Notes: generated by a model from the letters alone, not told the origin. 64,000 bases of DNA from Fibrobacteraceae bacterium (GCA_017625775.1 JAGAKE010000015.1:52436-116435); one strand, 5' to 3'. Shown: positions 26,091 through 34,567, numbered from the stretch's first letter. Numbers and translations are program-made.

Positions 26091-27089
26091 GTGGCGAGGA
26101 AGAAAAGAATATTAGGACAGTTTTTTACAAAAGAGAGTAACTGGTTAAAAAGACAAATATGTGATTTTATAAAAAATGCAGGAAATTCTGTTGTATATGA
26201 CCCCTTTGCTGGTAGTGGTGATTTACTTAATGTTGTATCAAAATTTCCATTTATAAAAAGTACCAAAGGATTGGATATTGATAAAAGTTTAGGATGGTCT
26301 TATAATGATTCTCTGATAAACATTCCTCCAGAGGATGATGCAATAATAGTTACAAATCCTCCTTATATATCGAACTATTCTGCATCAAGAAAAAAAATTT
26401 ACTCCTATTTAGAGAAATATTTTGCGACAAGTATTTATGATGATGTTTATTTGATTGCATTGGAAAAAATGCTTTTAGCTCAAAAAAATGTTGTAGCTAT
26501 AGTTCCTGAAACATTTATAAATTCAAATTTTGTTAGTAAAAATAAATTAAAATCCATTACTATTTTAGAAGATAACCCTTTTTTAGATACGGATACTCCT
26601 GTTGTTGTATTATGCTTTGATTCTATAAATAAGCCTTTGGGAAAAATTGATGTGTATAAAAATGACACATATATAAACAAATTAGGTGAAATAGAATCAT
26701 TTAGAATATTTCCTAAAAATGATGTGAATATTAGGTTTAATGTTTTATCTGGGTGGTTAGCTGTGAGATGTGTTGATAGCACTAATCCCGAAAATATGTT
26801 GAAATTTGATTTCAGAGAAAAAATGGATTATGATTGGGAAAAAGGTATAAAAGCATCTTCACGTTTGATGACATTAATTGAAATTGATGTTCCTGATGAA
26901 AAAAAAGTGATGTTTTTGAAATGTTGTAATAATATTCTAGAGAATATTCGAAAAAATACAGCAGATGTGATATTAAGTCCTTTTAAGGGAAATATGAAAA
27001 ATGGTTTAAGAAGACGGCGTCTTGATTTTAAAACATGTAGAGCTATTCTAGAAATTTCTTACAAACAAATTGTCTCCAAGGGGATTTAA
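26091..27089 (+). CDS. Type II N6-adenine DNA methyltransferase
   Basis: 332 aa from GTG 26091, chosen because GGAG lies 6 bases upstream and the protein then starts at VARKKRILGQFFT; ATG 26079 is an alternative. Motif X GQFFT (residues 9-13), motif I DPFAGSG (37-43) and catalytic motif IV NPPY (89-92) place it in the N6-adenine methyltransferase class. The C-terminal half should hold target recognition. It is very AT-rich, unlike the GC-richer DNA just upstream, which is a sign of acquisition. The endonuclease gene starts 2 bases after the stop. The recognition site cannot be read from the sequence. Confidence 0.82.
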   Translation: MARKKRILGQFFTKESNWLKRQICDFIKNAGNSVVYDPFAGSGDLLNVVSKFPFIKSTKGLDIDKSLGWSYNDSLINIPPEDDAIIVTNPPYISNYSASRKKIYSYLEKYFATSIYDDVYLIALEKMLLAQKNVVAIVPETFINSNFVSKNKLKSITILEDNPFLDTDTPVVVLCFDSINKPLGKIDVYKNDTYINKLGEIESFRIFPKNDVNIRFNVLSGWLAVRCVDSTNPENMLKFDFREKMDYDWEKGIKASSRLMTLIEIDVPDEKKVMFLKCCNNILENIRKNTADVILSPFKGNMKNGLRRRRLDFKTCRAILEISYKQIVSKGI

Positions 27090-27090
27090 T

Positions 27091-28047
27091 ATGACGAATA
27101 TAGATTTTTTTAATTATTCTAAGAATAATCCAGAGCCATTGTTTGATCCATTTTATCAGAAGGGTGAACTTGTAATTCCCAAAACAGTTGACGAAAAAAA
27201 TACACTAACTGAAAAAAATGCTCTTTTAATCGAATTGATATCAGCATTTGATGTATTACTAAAGATGGGAAAAAATGATTCTTCCCCTGAAATACAGAAT
27301 ATTGTTTCTCAAGTTACAGATATTATGTCAAATACTGAAAAAATAAATTATACAGCATTTTCTCAATTTTTTATGGTTTATAATTCTAGCTATTCTTTAT
27401 TTAAAAAAATGATAGATAAAGACAAATTTATTTACGAAATGATGAAAGAGTTTTGTCAAGAACGTCACCATATTTACATGAGTCATGGTTATTCTAATTC
27501 TGTTTTACAGGTGATGTCTGACAATTATTCTCATAAAAGAAATTCAAAAACGAGTATTACTAAAGTGCAAAATATTCTTCATTCTTTAGGAGTACATCAG
27601 TGTGAACGACATATGAGTAATGAAGATAATTTTTATATTCTTCCGGATAAGGGCGATAAATGGTTATTTGAAAATTTTATTCAAAATAATCATATTGAAA
27701 TGACGTCAAGATATTATGATCAGGGAAAATTGCCAGATTTTTTATTTAAACTAAAAAAAGATTACTTCATTATGGAAATGAAAACTATGAAAGAAGGTGG
27801 TGGTGGTCAAAATAAACAAATTGTAGAAATAGCAAACTTTATTCGTTATGCAGAAAAAGATTCTCACATTCACTATGTTACTTTTTTAGATGGCATGTAT
27901 GCTAATCTAATTTTTATTGACGAATCTCCTAAAATAAAAACTCAAAGAAATGATATAATTTCTTGTTTGTTAAACAACGTTCAGAATTATTTTGTTAATA
28001 CAGCAGGTTTTAAAGCTTTATGTAGAGATTATTGTGAAAAGCAATAA
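27091..28047 (+). CDS. Probable type II restriction endonuclease, PD-(D/E)XK fold
   Basis: 318 aa from ATG 27091 (SD AAGGGG); the frame opens 21 bases earlier inside the methyltransferase end. The C-terminal third has a PD-(D/E)XK core: LPDFLFKLKKDYFIMEMK gives Pro215-Asp216 and Glu229-x-Lys231, followed by an amphipathic helix (NKQIVEIANFIRYA). The N-terminal 200 residues show no family I recognise. Position directly after the methyltransferase and shared AT-rich composition support an R-M pair. Confidence 0.7.
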   Translation: MTNIDFFNYSKNNPEPLFDPFYQKGELVIPKTVDEKNTLTEKNALLIELISAFDVLLKMGKNDSSPEIQNIVSQVTDIMSNTEKINYTAFSQFFMVYNSSYSLFKKMIDKDKFIYEMMKEFCQERHHIYMSHGYSNSVLQVMSDNYSHKRNSKTSITKVQNILHSLGVHQCERHMSNEDNFYILPDKGDKWLFENFIQNNHIEMTSRYYDQGKLPDFLFKLKKDYFIMEMKTMKEGGGGQNKQIVEIANFIRYAEKDSHIHYVTFLDGMYANLIFIDESPKIKTQRNDIISCLLNNVQNYFVNTAGFKALCRDYCEKQ

Positions 28048-28208
28048 ACCTCTTGCTTTAGCAAAAGATTGAAAGCGTGAAAGTCGAATCATTTTTTTTT
28101 TTGAAATGTTGGAATGATTTTATTCGCTTTTCTTATTTAATAAAATAATAATATTGTGGATAGTGGTACAATATATTGTGTTTTGAAATAAAAAAATAAC
28201 AAAATATC

Positions 28209-28237
28209 TTGACAAAGTGATAATTTTTACATATATT
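28209..28237 (+). promoter_or_regulatory. Sigma-70-like promoter for XRE-ImmA pair
   Basis: Consensus TTGACA (28209-28214), exact 17-base spacer, TATATT (28232-28237), and SD GGAGAGG at 28248-28254 before ATG 28260. It is the best promoter in the window. Confidence 0.7.
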
Positions 28238-28259
28238 AAGATTAATTGGAGAGGTTACC

Positions 28260-28574
28260 ATGAATGACGGATTTAACAAAAGATTGCAACAAGCCATATC
28301 AAGATCAGGAATGACTCAGAAAGAGGTTGCTGTAAATGCAGGTGTGACAGAGGCTGCTGTAAGTCATTACATTAAGGGGGATAGGGTTCCTAGGTTTGTG
28401 GTTGCTATAAAATTGGCGGAAGTGTTGGGAGTTTCAGTAGAAGAATTAATCGGTTGCAGTACAGAACCGAATTTTGATGATGTTTATAAAATTGTGGCTC
28501 GCAGTGCAAGGCAGTTAAATGACGAGCAAAAGTTTAAGTTAGTTAAAGTTCTTTTGAAAGATGGTAAAATTTAA
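28260..28574 (+). CDS. XRE-family helix-turn-helix repressor
   Basis: 104 aa. The Cro/C1-type HTH spans residues 5-62: RLQQAISRSGMTQKEVAVNA, EAAVSHYIKGDRVP, VVAIKLAEVLGVSVEELIG. The C-terminal 35 residues are a short helical tail, probably for dimerisation. It is followed by, and overlaps, an ImmA/IrrE-type protease gene, the usual repressor/anti-repressor pairing of integrative elements and phages. It is likely autoregulated through the promoter just upstream. Confidence 0.88.
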   Translation: MNDGFNKRLQQAISRSGMTQKEVAVNAGVTEAAVSHYIKGDRVPRFVVAIKLAEVLGVSVEELIGCSTEPNFDDVYKIVARSARQLNDEQKFKLVKVLLKDGKI

Positions 28575-29316
28575 AATGTATTTGGATGATGAAACCTATG
28601 AAGAACTAAAAGGCGAAGTTGCACATTATCTAGTGCAATGTAATATGTCTTATCCATTAAATATTGATAATTTTGCATATAAATTGGGGATAGAATTTAT
28701 TCCCTATAGTGAACTAGGGAAAGAAGCTCATATTTTTGCAATGCATACTAGTCAAGATGGTTTTCTTTGTGAGAAAAATCGTGTTTATGCTTCTGTTTTT
28801 TTTAATGATAAAAAAAAGATAGAACGTCAAAATATGTCAAAAATGCATGAAATTGGACATTATGTTCTTGATCATAATTCTACACGGAATAAGCCTGATG
28901 AGGAGAAAGAAGCAGAATCAAAATTTTTTGCAAGATATGCTATGGCTCCTATGCCATTGATTCATTTACTTCCGATTGTAACAGTAGAAACGATTCAAAA
29001 AGCTTTTGGGCTGAGTCATGAAGCGGCTAGTTATGCTTTTGCTAATTACAAAGGATGGTTAAGATGTTTTAACGGCAAATACAAAGATTATGAACAGAAA
29101 ATTTTGAGTTTAGAGAGAAATAAACTTGATATCTATATTTCTGAATTAAAGAAAAATAAGGAACGCCAATCCGAGCGCTACCAACCATCGGAATGGAAAA
29201 AACGAAAACTAGGTCTTGCATCGAAATCGCGTGGACAAGCAGTTCCCTTGCAAGATCATAACAGCACGCCAGTGCAAGGGAACCTATATGAAGTACGACA
29301 AATGGCTGGACCATGA
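28561..29316 (+). CDS. ImmA/IrrE-family metallopeptidase
   Basis: 251 aa from ATG 28561 (14-base overlap with the XRE gene); ATG 28576 is an equally possible start. Zinc-protease motif MHEIGHYVLDH (HEIGH at residues 96-100) with the third ligand in EAESKFFARYAMAP. Family members cleave a paired XRE repressor to induce an element. The last 35 residues (basic, then AVPLQDHNSTPVQG) are low-complexity, and their codons overlap a hairpin and the start of the next gene by 29 bases. Confidence 0.83.
   Translation: MVKFKMYLDDETYEELKGEVAHYLVQCNMSYPLNIDNFAYKLGIEFIPYSELGKEAHIFAMHTSQDGFLCEKNRVYASVFFNDKKKIERQNMSKMHEIGHYVLDHNSTRNKPDEEKEAESKFFARYAMAPMPLIHLLPIVTVETIQKAFGLSHEAASYAFANYKGWLRCFNGKYKDYEQKILSLERNKLDIYISELKKNKERQSERYQPSEWKKRKLGLASKSRGQAVPLQDHNSTPVQGNLYEVRQMAGP
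29242..29283 (+). promoter_or_regulatory. Hairpin sequestering the SD of the DUF4417 gene
   Basis: Perfect 11-bp arms GTTCCCTTGCA (29242-29252) and TGCAAGGGAAC (29273-29283) enclose 20 bases. The 3' arm contains AAGGGA, the only SD candidate for ATG 29288. Translation of upstream immA codons would melt the stem, so coupling or on/off control is plausible. Confidence 0.55.
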
Positions 29317-29941
29317 TGTCCTGAAACTGAAAATTTTAGATGGTCTATCGCTAGAACCTACATTTGGGATGCCTATGATGGAACGGGTTACAGAGGCGAG
29401 AGTAAGAAATCCCGTTCCGTTTAATTGCTTGAGCTCTATTAAGAACAGAAAAGCATTGTGGTTTCATTTTTATATCGATGATTACCGATTTGAGCGAGTA
29501 TGGAACAAATTTACGAAGTATGTTCCTATGTTGACGGATTGCGAGGGTGGATTCTCGCCTGATTTTAGTATGTATCTTACTATGCCAATTCCCCAGCAAA
29601 TCTGGAATTCGTTCAGGAACAAGGTTATTGGTGCACAACTTCAAAAAATGGGTAAAACCGTGATTCCCAATGTAGGTTTCAGTGATGGAAAAAGTCTAGA
29701 TTTTGCGTTTGCCAGAATACCTGAAAATAGTATTCTATCAATAACATCACAAAGTTGTTTGCAGAATGGAGTTTGTAAGCAATCTCTTCTTAATGGATTG
29801 CATGAACTGTGTCGTCAAAAACATCCTATAAAGTTGTATGTTGTTGGAGAATTTCCTGAAAGATGGAAAGATAAATTTCCAGTACCCATTGAAACTGTTC
29901 CGACTTTTGCTAGAACAAGGTGGGGTGGTAGCCATGGGTAG
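29288..29941 (+). CDS. DUF4417-family protein
   Basis: 217 aa from ATG 29288 (the frame opens 72 bases earlier). The family pattern is clear: LWFHFYIDDYRFERVW, SPDFSMYLTMPIPQQIWN, TVIPNVGFSDGKSLDFAF, and a late LYVVGEFPERW. DUF4417 proteins have no established function and are frequent on phage, plasmid and integrative elements. It overlaps the next nuclease-like gene by 8 bases, so they are translated together. A second, broken DUF4417 copy lies at 31445-31759. Confidence 0.72.
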   Translation: MKYDKWLDHDVLKLKILDGLSLEPTFGMPMMERVTEARVRNPVPFNCLSSIKNRKALWFHFYIDDYRFERVWNKFTKYVPMLTDCEGGFSPDFSMYLTMPIPQQIWNSFRNKVIGAQLQKMGKTVIPNVGFSDGKSLDFAFARIPENSILSITSQSCLQNGVCKQSLLNGLHELCRQKHPIKLYVVGEFPERWKDKFPVPIETVPTFARTRWGGSHG

Positions 29942-30383
29942 AGGTCGCGGCGGCTATACGCACCACCAATTATCCTACAAAGACTCTAGTGGACGAAAGG
30001 TGAAAGACAAGGGGGCTATATTTGTAGCGGAACGATATATGGATATGGGGTATGAATCTGTTTTTCGGCAAGAAATAAACGGGGAGAAACGATTCGATCT
30101 CACCATCAAGACAAGCGATGATGTTAATTTTGTAAAAAATATTGAAGTGAAGCAGGTGATTAGCCCCAACTCTAGCCGAATTGCAGAAAACATTCGACAT
30201 GGTTTTGAACAATTGGCCAGTGAAGGTGGTGGCACAATCGCACTATACGATGCAAACCATAACCAATCTTTGGAAAGATTATCATTTATTCAGAAAGGAA
30301 TCGATGAAGCGAAACGAAAGGGGGGGGGGAAAGGTCCCATTGAAGTATGGTTTAAGGATAAAATAAAGGTAAATTTAAACTAG
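29934..30383 (+). CDS. Nuclease-like protein resembling contact-dependent toxin tips, with poly-G tract
   Basis: 149 aa from ATG 29934, overlapping the DUF4417 stop. The start is Gly/Arg-rich (MGRGRGGYTHHQL). A PD-(D/E)XK-like core is visible: Glu41, Asp55 (GEKRFDLTI) and Glu71-Val-Lys73 (NIEVKQV), then a long helix and GGGTIALYDAN. This arrangement recalls CdiA C-terminal tRNase domains. It lacks a secretion module, so it may be a stand-alone nuclease or a toxin cartridge. Ten consecutive G at 30320-30329 lie in codons 129-132, a possible slippage site. The family assignment is tentative. Confidence 0.5.
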   Translation: MGRGRGGYTHHQLSYKDSSGRKVKDKGAIFVAERYMDMGYESVFRQEINGEKRFDLTIKTSDDVNFVKNIEVKQVISPNSSRIAENIRHGFEQLASEGGGTIALYDANHNQSLERLSFIQKGIDEAKRKGGGKGPIEVWFKDKIKVNLN

Positions 30384-30393
30384 GAGACGTGAA

Positions 30394-30885
30394 ATGGCCC
30401 GATTAAAATGCACATGTGGAAATTCTCTTTCCAATTCCACCGACTACGAAACTGATGTCTATTACATCTTTTCCAAGAAGGAAATCTTAGAGACTATTCA
30501 GAAGAATCCGCAGTTGCTCTACTGGGACTTCTATACAGATCGAGAATCACCATGCGACTATTGGTTTTGTTCTCGCTGCAAGCGCATGATGATATGTTCA
30601 AAAGAAAACAACCGTGTAGAAAGAGTTTATAAACCAATTCGATTAACCGATGAAAAAATGACTATTGATACCAGCACCTGGCTAGAGTTTTATTCGTTTA
30701 CTGATAATGAACTTCTGGCCTTGACGGATAAAAATTACGAGCAAGGCTACGAAATGACGCTTCAGGAGTTTTACGAGAAATATCCTCGTAAATATTTCTA
30801 CCGCATTTCGCCTGAAGAAAAAAGGATTTTCGCTTATGAGACTGCATCTAAAAAATTGTCATTTATTTATGAACAAGAAGAGTGA
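30394..30885 (+). CDS. Zinc-ribbon-like hypothetical protein, possible immunity partner
   Basis: 163 aa; SD TAGGAG. Two CxC/CxxC knuckles (LKCTCGNSLSN and WFCSRCKRMMI) frame an acidic/aromatic segment; the C-terminal half is acidic with many Tyr. It starts 10 bases after the nuclease-like gene in the same operon. Small acidic proteins directly after a toxin-like nuclease are often immunity proteins, but that is inference. No named family recognised with confidence. Confidence 0.6.
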   Translation: MARLKCTCGNSLSNSTDYETDVYYIFSKKEILETIQKNPQLLYWDFYTDRESPCDYWFCSRCKRMMICSKENNRVERVYKPIRLTDEKMTIDTSTWLEFYSFTDNELLALTDKNYEQGYEMTLQEFYEKYPRKYFYRISPEEKRIFAYETASKKLSFIYEQEE

Positions 30886-30918
30886 ACTCTAATAGATTTA
30901 AGTGTTCTAAAACAAAAA

Positions 30919-30954
30919 ACTCGGCAGAAGCTACCAACAACTGCCGAGTGCTTT
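30919..30954 (+). terminator. Intrinsic terminator of the DUF4417 operon
   Basis: 9-bp perfect stem ACTCGGCAG (30919-30927) / CTGCCGAGT (30941-30949) followed by GCTTTT. Confidence 0.7.
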
Positions 30955-31021
30955 TGCAAGGAAACCTCGCGGACAAGCGATGTTAATATAGTATTTTAAG
31001 CTAGTTTTTTCCAATGCTTTC

Positions 31022-31462
31022 TTGTTTTTTAGAATAATATTTGTTTGCACTTTGAAACTGTTGTGTTTTGGATTCACGAAGCCGGGTTCTTATAGGTTTA
31101 GATTATTACGAGGAATCTATGCGGAGTATGTTGAGCGGCTTGTTTTGCAAAAGAAACTTCCTGCCTGCGAGAGAATGACAGCGAACGCAATTTACAACGC
31201 ATTCGTATTGCCGTATTGTTTTGATGCCGACAACTTTAAATTACCGCCAGATGACGACTTTGAAACGCGTCCTTACAAGATGCGCTTTATAGGCTATTGC
31301 CATGGGAACTGGAAGAATCTTGATGCAAAGCCAGGCGAAGTCGATTATCGCCCTTACCACCGAATCGCGGGAATCTTGCTAGATGTGAAGTCTGTCATGC
31401 AGAACTATTATGCGTTTGGCGAGGCTCAAAAGATGTTGGCGAAACTAGTAGAAAAAAATTAG
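31022..31462 (+). pseudogene. C-terminal fragment of a larger protein, possibly McrC/LlaJI-like
   Basis: 146 codons with coding-like composition from about residue 25 on (YRFRLLRGIYAEYVERLVLQ, AIYNAFVLPYCFDADNF, MRFIGYCHGNW, IAGILLDVKSVMQNY). The first 22 residues look non-native and there is no SD. The layout resembles the end of McrC/LlaJI-type restriction nucleases, but this is a weak resemblance. It overlaps the DUF4417 fragment on the other strand by 18 bases and is probably a remnant. Confidence 0.35.
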
Positions 31463-31759
31463 GTTTAGCCCTTTTTCCCTACAGAGTGGATAGTTGTGGA
31501 ACTTTGCATATCTCAAATACGCTCCAAAGACTTTTTCTGGTCTGGCTCCATAAACAAGAACAATCTTTGGCGTGAGCGCTTGTAGGCATGCATCAAGACC
31601 GACCTCAAAATGATACTTGTCATCTTCTGTCTTAATGCATCCGTAGGTGCTGATGGCTATAATGCTGTCATGGGGAATTCCCGCAAACGCTATCGGTTCT
31701 GGCAAAACGTCTATCGTGTACGATGTAAAATAATCAAAGTCAAGCTGTTTTTTTTGCAT
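31445..31759 (-). pseudogene. DUF4417 fragment (C-terminal half)
   Basis: 104 codons matching the second half of DUF4417 proteins: DFDYFTSYTIDVLPEP, IPHDSIIAISTYGC and PKIVLVYGARPEKVFG. The N-terminal half of the family is missing; upstream the frame closes with TAG after about 18 codons. It is on the opposite strand from, and clearly diverged from, the intact copy at 29288-29941. Confidence 0.6.
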
Positions 31760-31805
31760 GTAGGTGAAAATGAATGAAAGATGACTGCAATGGCTGTAAA
31801 TCCTG

Positions 31806-32043
31806 ATATTACTATTCTAACGATAATTCGACAGCAGAAATCGATTTTGTAATACAAACCGACTACGTTTATCCCATTGAAGTAAAGGCTGAAGAAAACT
31901 TGAAAGCAAAATCGCTTACACAGGTGTTAAAGACAAACGAGAACTTAAACGGGCTACGTTTTTCGATGTCAGATTATCGCGAAGAAGAGCGAATGACAAA
32001 TGTTCCGCTCTATTTGGCAGATTTTTTTTGGAAAATTAATTAG
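31806..32043 (+). pseudogene. C-terminal fragment of an AAA/DUF4143 ATPase
   Basis: An open stretch after an in-frame TGA encodes YYYSNDNSTAEIDFVIQ, then YPIEVKAEENLKAKSL, LRFSMSDYREEER and MTNVPLYLADFFW. This is the diagnostic end of AAA_14/DUF4143 ATP-binding proteins, whose PD-(D/E)XK-like tail has the EVKA motif. The ATPase part is absent, so it is a gene remnant. Confidence 0.7.
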
Positions 32044-32071
32044 TTTATAATACTCCAGCAATTACGCAAAT

Positions 32072-32104
32072 AACCCCGCAACTCAAAGTTGAACTTGCGG
32101 GGTT
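32072..32104. terminator. Intrinsic terminator after trpS
   Basis: AACCCCGCAA (32072-32081) pairs with TTGCGGGGTT (32095-32104); TTATTT follows on the minus strand. It bounds the accessory island. Confidence 0.65.
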
Positions 32105-32150
32105 GATTAAATGACAGAGATTGTTTTTTTAATGGTGAATTTTTTACTCT

Positions 32151-33146
32151 TTAAAAAGTTCCAAGAGTTTCGCGAACAATATCCATCATTTCTTTGGAGC
32201 GGATTCTTGCTTTTTCTTTTCCGTAGGCAAGAATTTTATCGATTTCTTCTGTGTGATTTAACAAGTAGAAGTATTTTTCACGAGCAGGACCAAGGTGTTC
32301 TTCTAAAACATTTTGAAGTTCTGCTTTGGCATGCCCCCATCCCATTCCGCCAGCGCGATAGCGAGCAGCAAGAGCATCTGTTTGTTCTTGCGTAGCAAAG
32401 AGTTTGTATAACTTAAACACGTTGCAAGAATCAGGATCTTTTGGTTCTTCAATTCCTTGAGAATTGGTAACGATTTTTCCTAGTTTCTTTTTGAGCGCCT
32501 TGCTTTCAAGAAAAATGTCAATGATGTTGTCGTAAGATTTGCTCATTTTACGGCCATCAAGCCCAGGAATTACATCAGTAGATTCTTGAATCACTGGTTC
32601 TGGAACTGTGAAAATTTCTTTGCCAAAATGCTTGTTAAAACGAATAGCTATATCGCGAGCAAATTCAACGTGTTGCTTTTGATCTTTTCCGACAGGAACA
32701 ATGTCTGCTTTAAACATTAAAATATCGGCATTCATTAAACAAGGGTAACCGTAAAGCCCCATATTTACATTGGCGTCAGGATCTTCGCCGTTGGCAATGT
32801 TTTTGGCCACTTTGTCTTTATAAGCATGAGCGCGGTTCATAAAACCCTTTGGGGTGAAACAACTTAATGCCCAGCTTAATTCAAAAATTTCAGGAATGTC
32901 GCTTTGTTTATAGAATAAACCTTCTTCTGGATTTAAACCAAGTGCAAGCCAAGTAGCGGCGACCTTATAAATATTTTCACGCATTTGTGCACCATTTTGA
33001 ACTGTTGTCAAAGCATGGTAGTCTGCGATAAAATAAACAGTGTCGTAATTTTTTGAAAGTTCAAGAGCTGGGCGAATTGCTCCGAGATAGTTGCCTAAAT
33101 GAGGCGTTCCGGTTGGTTTAATTCCAGTAAGAGATGTCTTTTTCAT
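32151..33146 (-). CDS. trpS: Tryptophanyl-tRNA synthetase
   Basis: 331 aa from ATG 33146 (MKKTSLTGIKPTG); a frame 8 codons longer has no support. Class I signatures: TGTPHLGNYLGAI (HIGH equivalent) and GRKMSKSYDN (KMSKS). Also FIADYHALTT and DILMFKADIVPVGKDQKQHV. Length matches the family. Monocistronic, with a weak SD. Confidence 0.97.
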   Translation of the reverse strand: MKKTSLTGIKPTGTPHLGNYLGAIRPALELSKNYDTVYFIADYHALTTVQNGAQMRENIYKVAATWLALGLNPEEGLFYKQSDIPEIFELSWALSCFTPKGFMNRAHAYKDKVAKNIANGEDPDANVNMGLYGYPCLMNADILMFKADIVPVGKDQKQHVEFARDIAIRFNKHFGKEIFTVPEPVIQESTDVIPGLDGRKMSKSYDNIIDIFLESKALKKKLGKIVTNSQGIEEPKDPDSCNVFKLYKLFATQEQTDALAARYRAGGMGWGHAKAELQNVLEEHLGPAREKYFYLLNHTEEIDKILAYGKEKARIRSKEMMDIVRETLGTF

Positions 33147-33421
33147 GCGAGTGAATTTAGAAAAATTCAATGGTTTTTAAGTAAATAAGAAATAAAATAT
33201 TAAGTAAAAGCTTTGTTCTTTTAGATAAGTAAAAAATGTTCGTCAAGAAACGTCTAACTTTAAATAAATTGCTTAGGGGAACCTTTATTTTAGTGCAAAG
33301 ATAAGAAGTGAAGCAACTCTGATTGATAAAAAACGAAATTCAGCTTCAAAGTGATGTTTTTCTTAAATCAGTTTTAAAAAATTGAGAACGTTTTTCGGTT
33401 CTCTTTTCTAGATTTGTTTTC

Positions 33422-34567
33422 GTGGATTTGAATATGGAATATACGCTGGTTAATTCACCAGAAACATTAAGACAATTGCTTGATTGTCTTGAACTTTACG
33501 ATATGGCCGCTGTGGATACAGAAGCCGATTCCATGCACCACTATAGAATGCGTCTTTGTTTGATTCAAATAACGGTTGGTGACACTAATTGGCTTTTAGA
33601 CCCACTTTCTGAATTAGATTTAACGCCTGTATTTAAAACAAAGGCTATGCAAATTTTATTGATTCATGGAGCAGATTACGATTTGCGGCTTTTGTACCAG
33701 AAATATTCTTTTACTCCTCGTATTGTATTTGATACAATGTTAGCGGCTAAAATCCTTGGGAAACCGAATCTTGGACTTTCTAATTTGGTTGAAGAATATT
33801 TTGGCATTACTTTAAAAAAAGATAATCAGCGGGCCGATTGGACTATTCGTCCTTTGCCTGAAGATATGAAAGATTATGCTGTTCACGACACAATTTATTT
33901 GCATGAATTGTCAGCTAGGCTTGGAGAAGAATTAATAGCAGCGAATCGAATGCTTTGGCATGCAGAAAGTTGTTTACAATTATTAGAACATGTAAAGCAT
34001 GTCGCTCCTCAAAAAAAAGACCCTTGGAAAATTTCAGGTTCAAAACATTTGCCTCCAAGAAGTTTGAATTTATTGCGTTCGCTATATGCTTGGCGTGAAC
34101 AAGAAGCGGAAAAGAACGATAAACCGCCTTACAAAATTTTACCACCTGATTTAATGCTTGCTATTGTTCGCTCAGCAAGTGCGACTTTTCCTGAAGTAGA
34201 TATGAGTCGATTGCCGCGTCTTCCTAGGCGATATACGGGTGAACTTTTAGAATCATTTATTTCAACTTTAGAACAGGCAATGCAAATTCCTGTTGAAGAA
34301 TGGCCAAAATCAGAACCAAAAGCTCCGCCTCCTTCTTCAGTACCTGATGCCGATTTGTTGCTTGCTATGAAATTTTGGCGAGACGAAAAAGCAGAAAAAT
34401 TAGGTATTGACCCTGCGATGCTTGGTAATAGAAATCAAATGATTATTCTTTGTATGCAAAAAGATGATTCGTGGGAAGAACGTTATCAAAACGCTGGTTT
34501 GATGTTTTGGCAAAAATCAATTTGGAATGAAATTTTGTTAGAAAATTTAGGAGGCGAGGAAAAATGA
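33422..34567 (+). CDS. rnd: Ribonuclease D
   Basis: 381 aa with GTG start; ATG 33434 four codons later is an alternative, and neither has a clear SD. DEDD-type 3'-5' exonuclease: Exo I AVDTEAD, Exo II HGADYDLRLL, Exo III DYAVHDTIYLHEL (Tyr type). Two HRDC-like helical regions follow (about residues 205-285 and 310-380). It trims the 3' ends of tRNA precursors. A 35-residue membrane peptide gene overlaps its stop. Confidence 0.92.
   Translation: MDLNMEYTLVNSPETLRQLLDCLELYDMAAVDTEADSMHHYRMRLCLIQITVGDTNWLLDPLSELDLTPVFKTKAMQILLIHGADYDLRLLYQKYSFTPRIVFDTMLAAKILGKPNLGLSNLVEEYFGITLKKDNQRADWTIRPLPEDMKDYAVHDTIYLHELSARLGEELIAANRMLWHAESCLQLLEHVKHVAPQKKDPWKISGSKHLPPRSLNLLRSLYAWREQEAEKNDKPPYKILPPDLMLAIVRSASATFPEVDMSRLPRLPRRYTGELLESFISTLEQAMQIPVEEWPKSEPKAPPPSSVPDADLLLAMKFWRDEKAEKLGIDPAMLGNRNQMIILCMQKDDSWEERYQNAGLMFWQKSIWNEILLENLGGEEK

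Noticed and set aside
25754..26266. 170-codon minus-strand frame across the spacer and methyltransferase start
   Set aside because: No SD, composition unlike a protein, and it overlaps the interspersed repeat and the real methyltransferase gene.
24960..31800. Integrated prophage
   Set aside because: XRE/ImmA, ORF6N and DUF4417 occur on phages, but there is no integrase, capsid, portal or terminase gene and no clear attachment repeats; called an accessory island instead.
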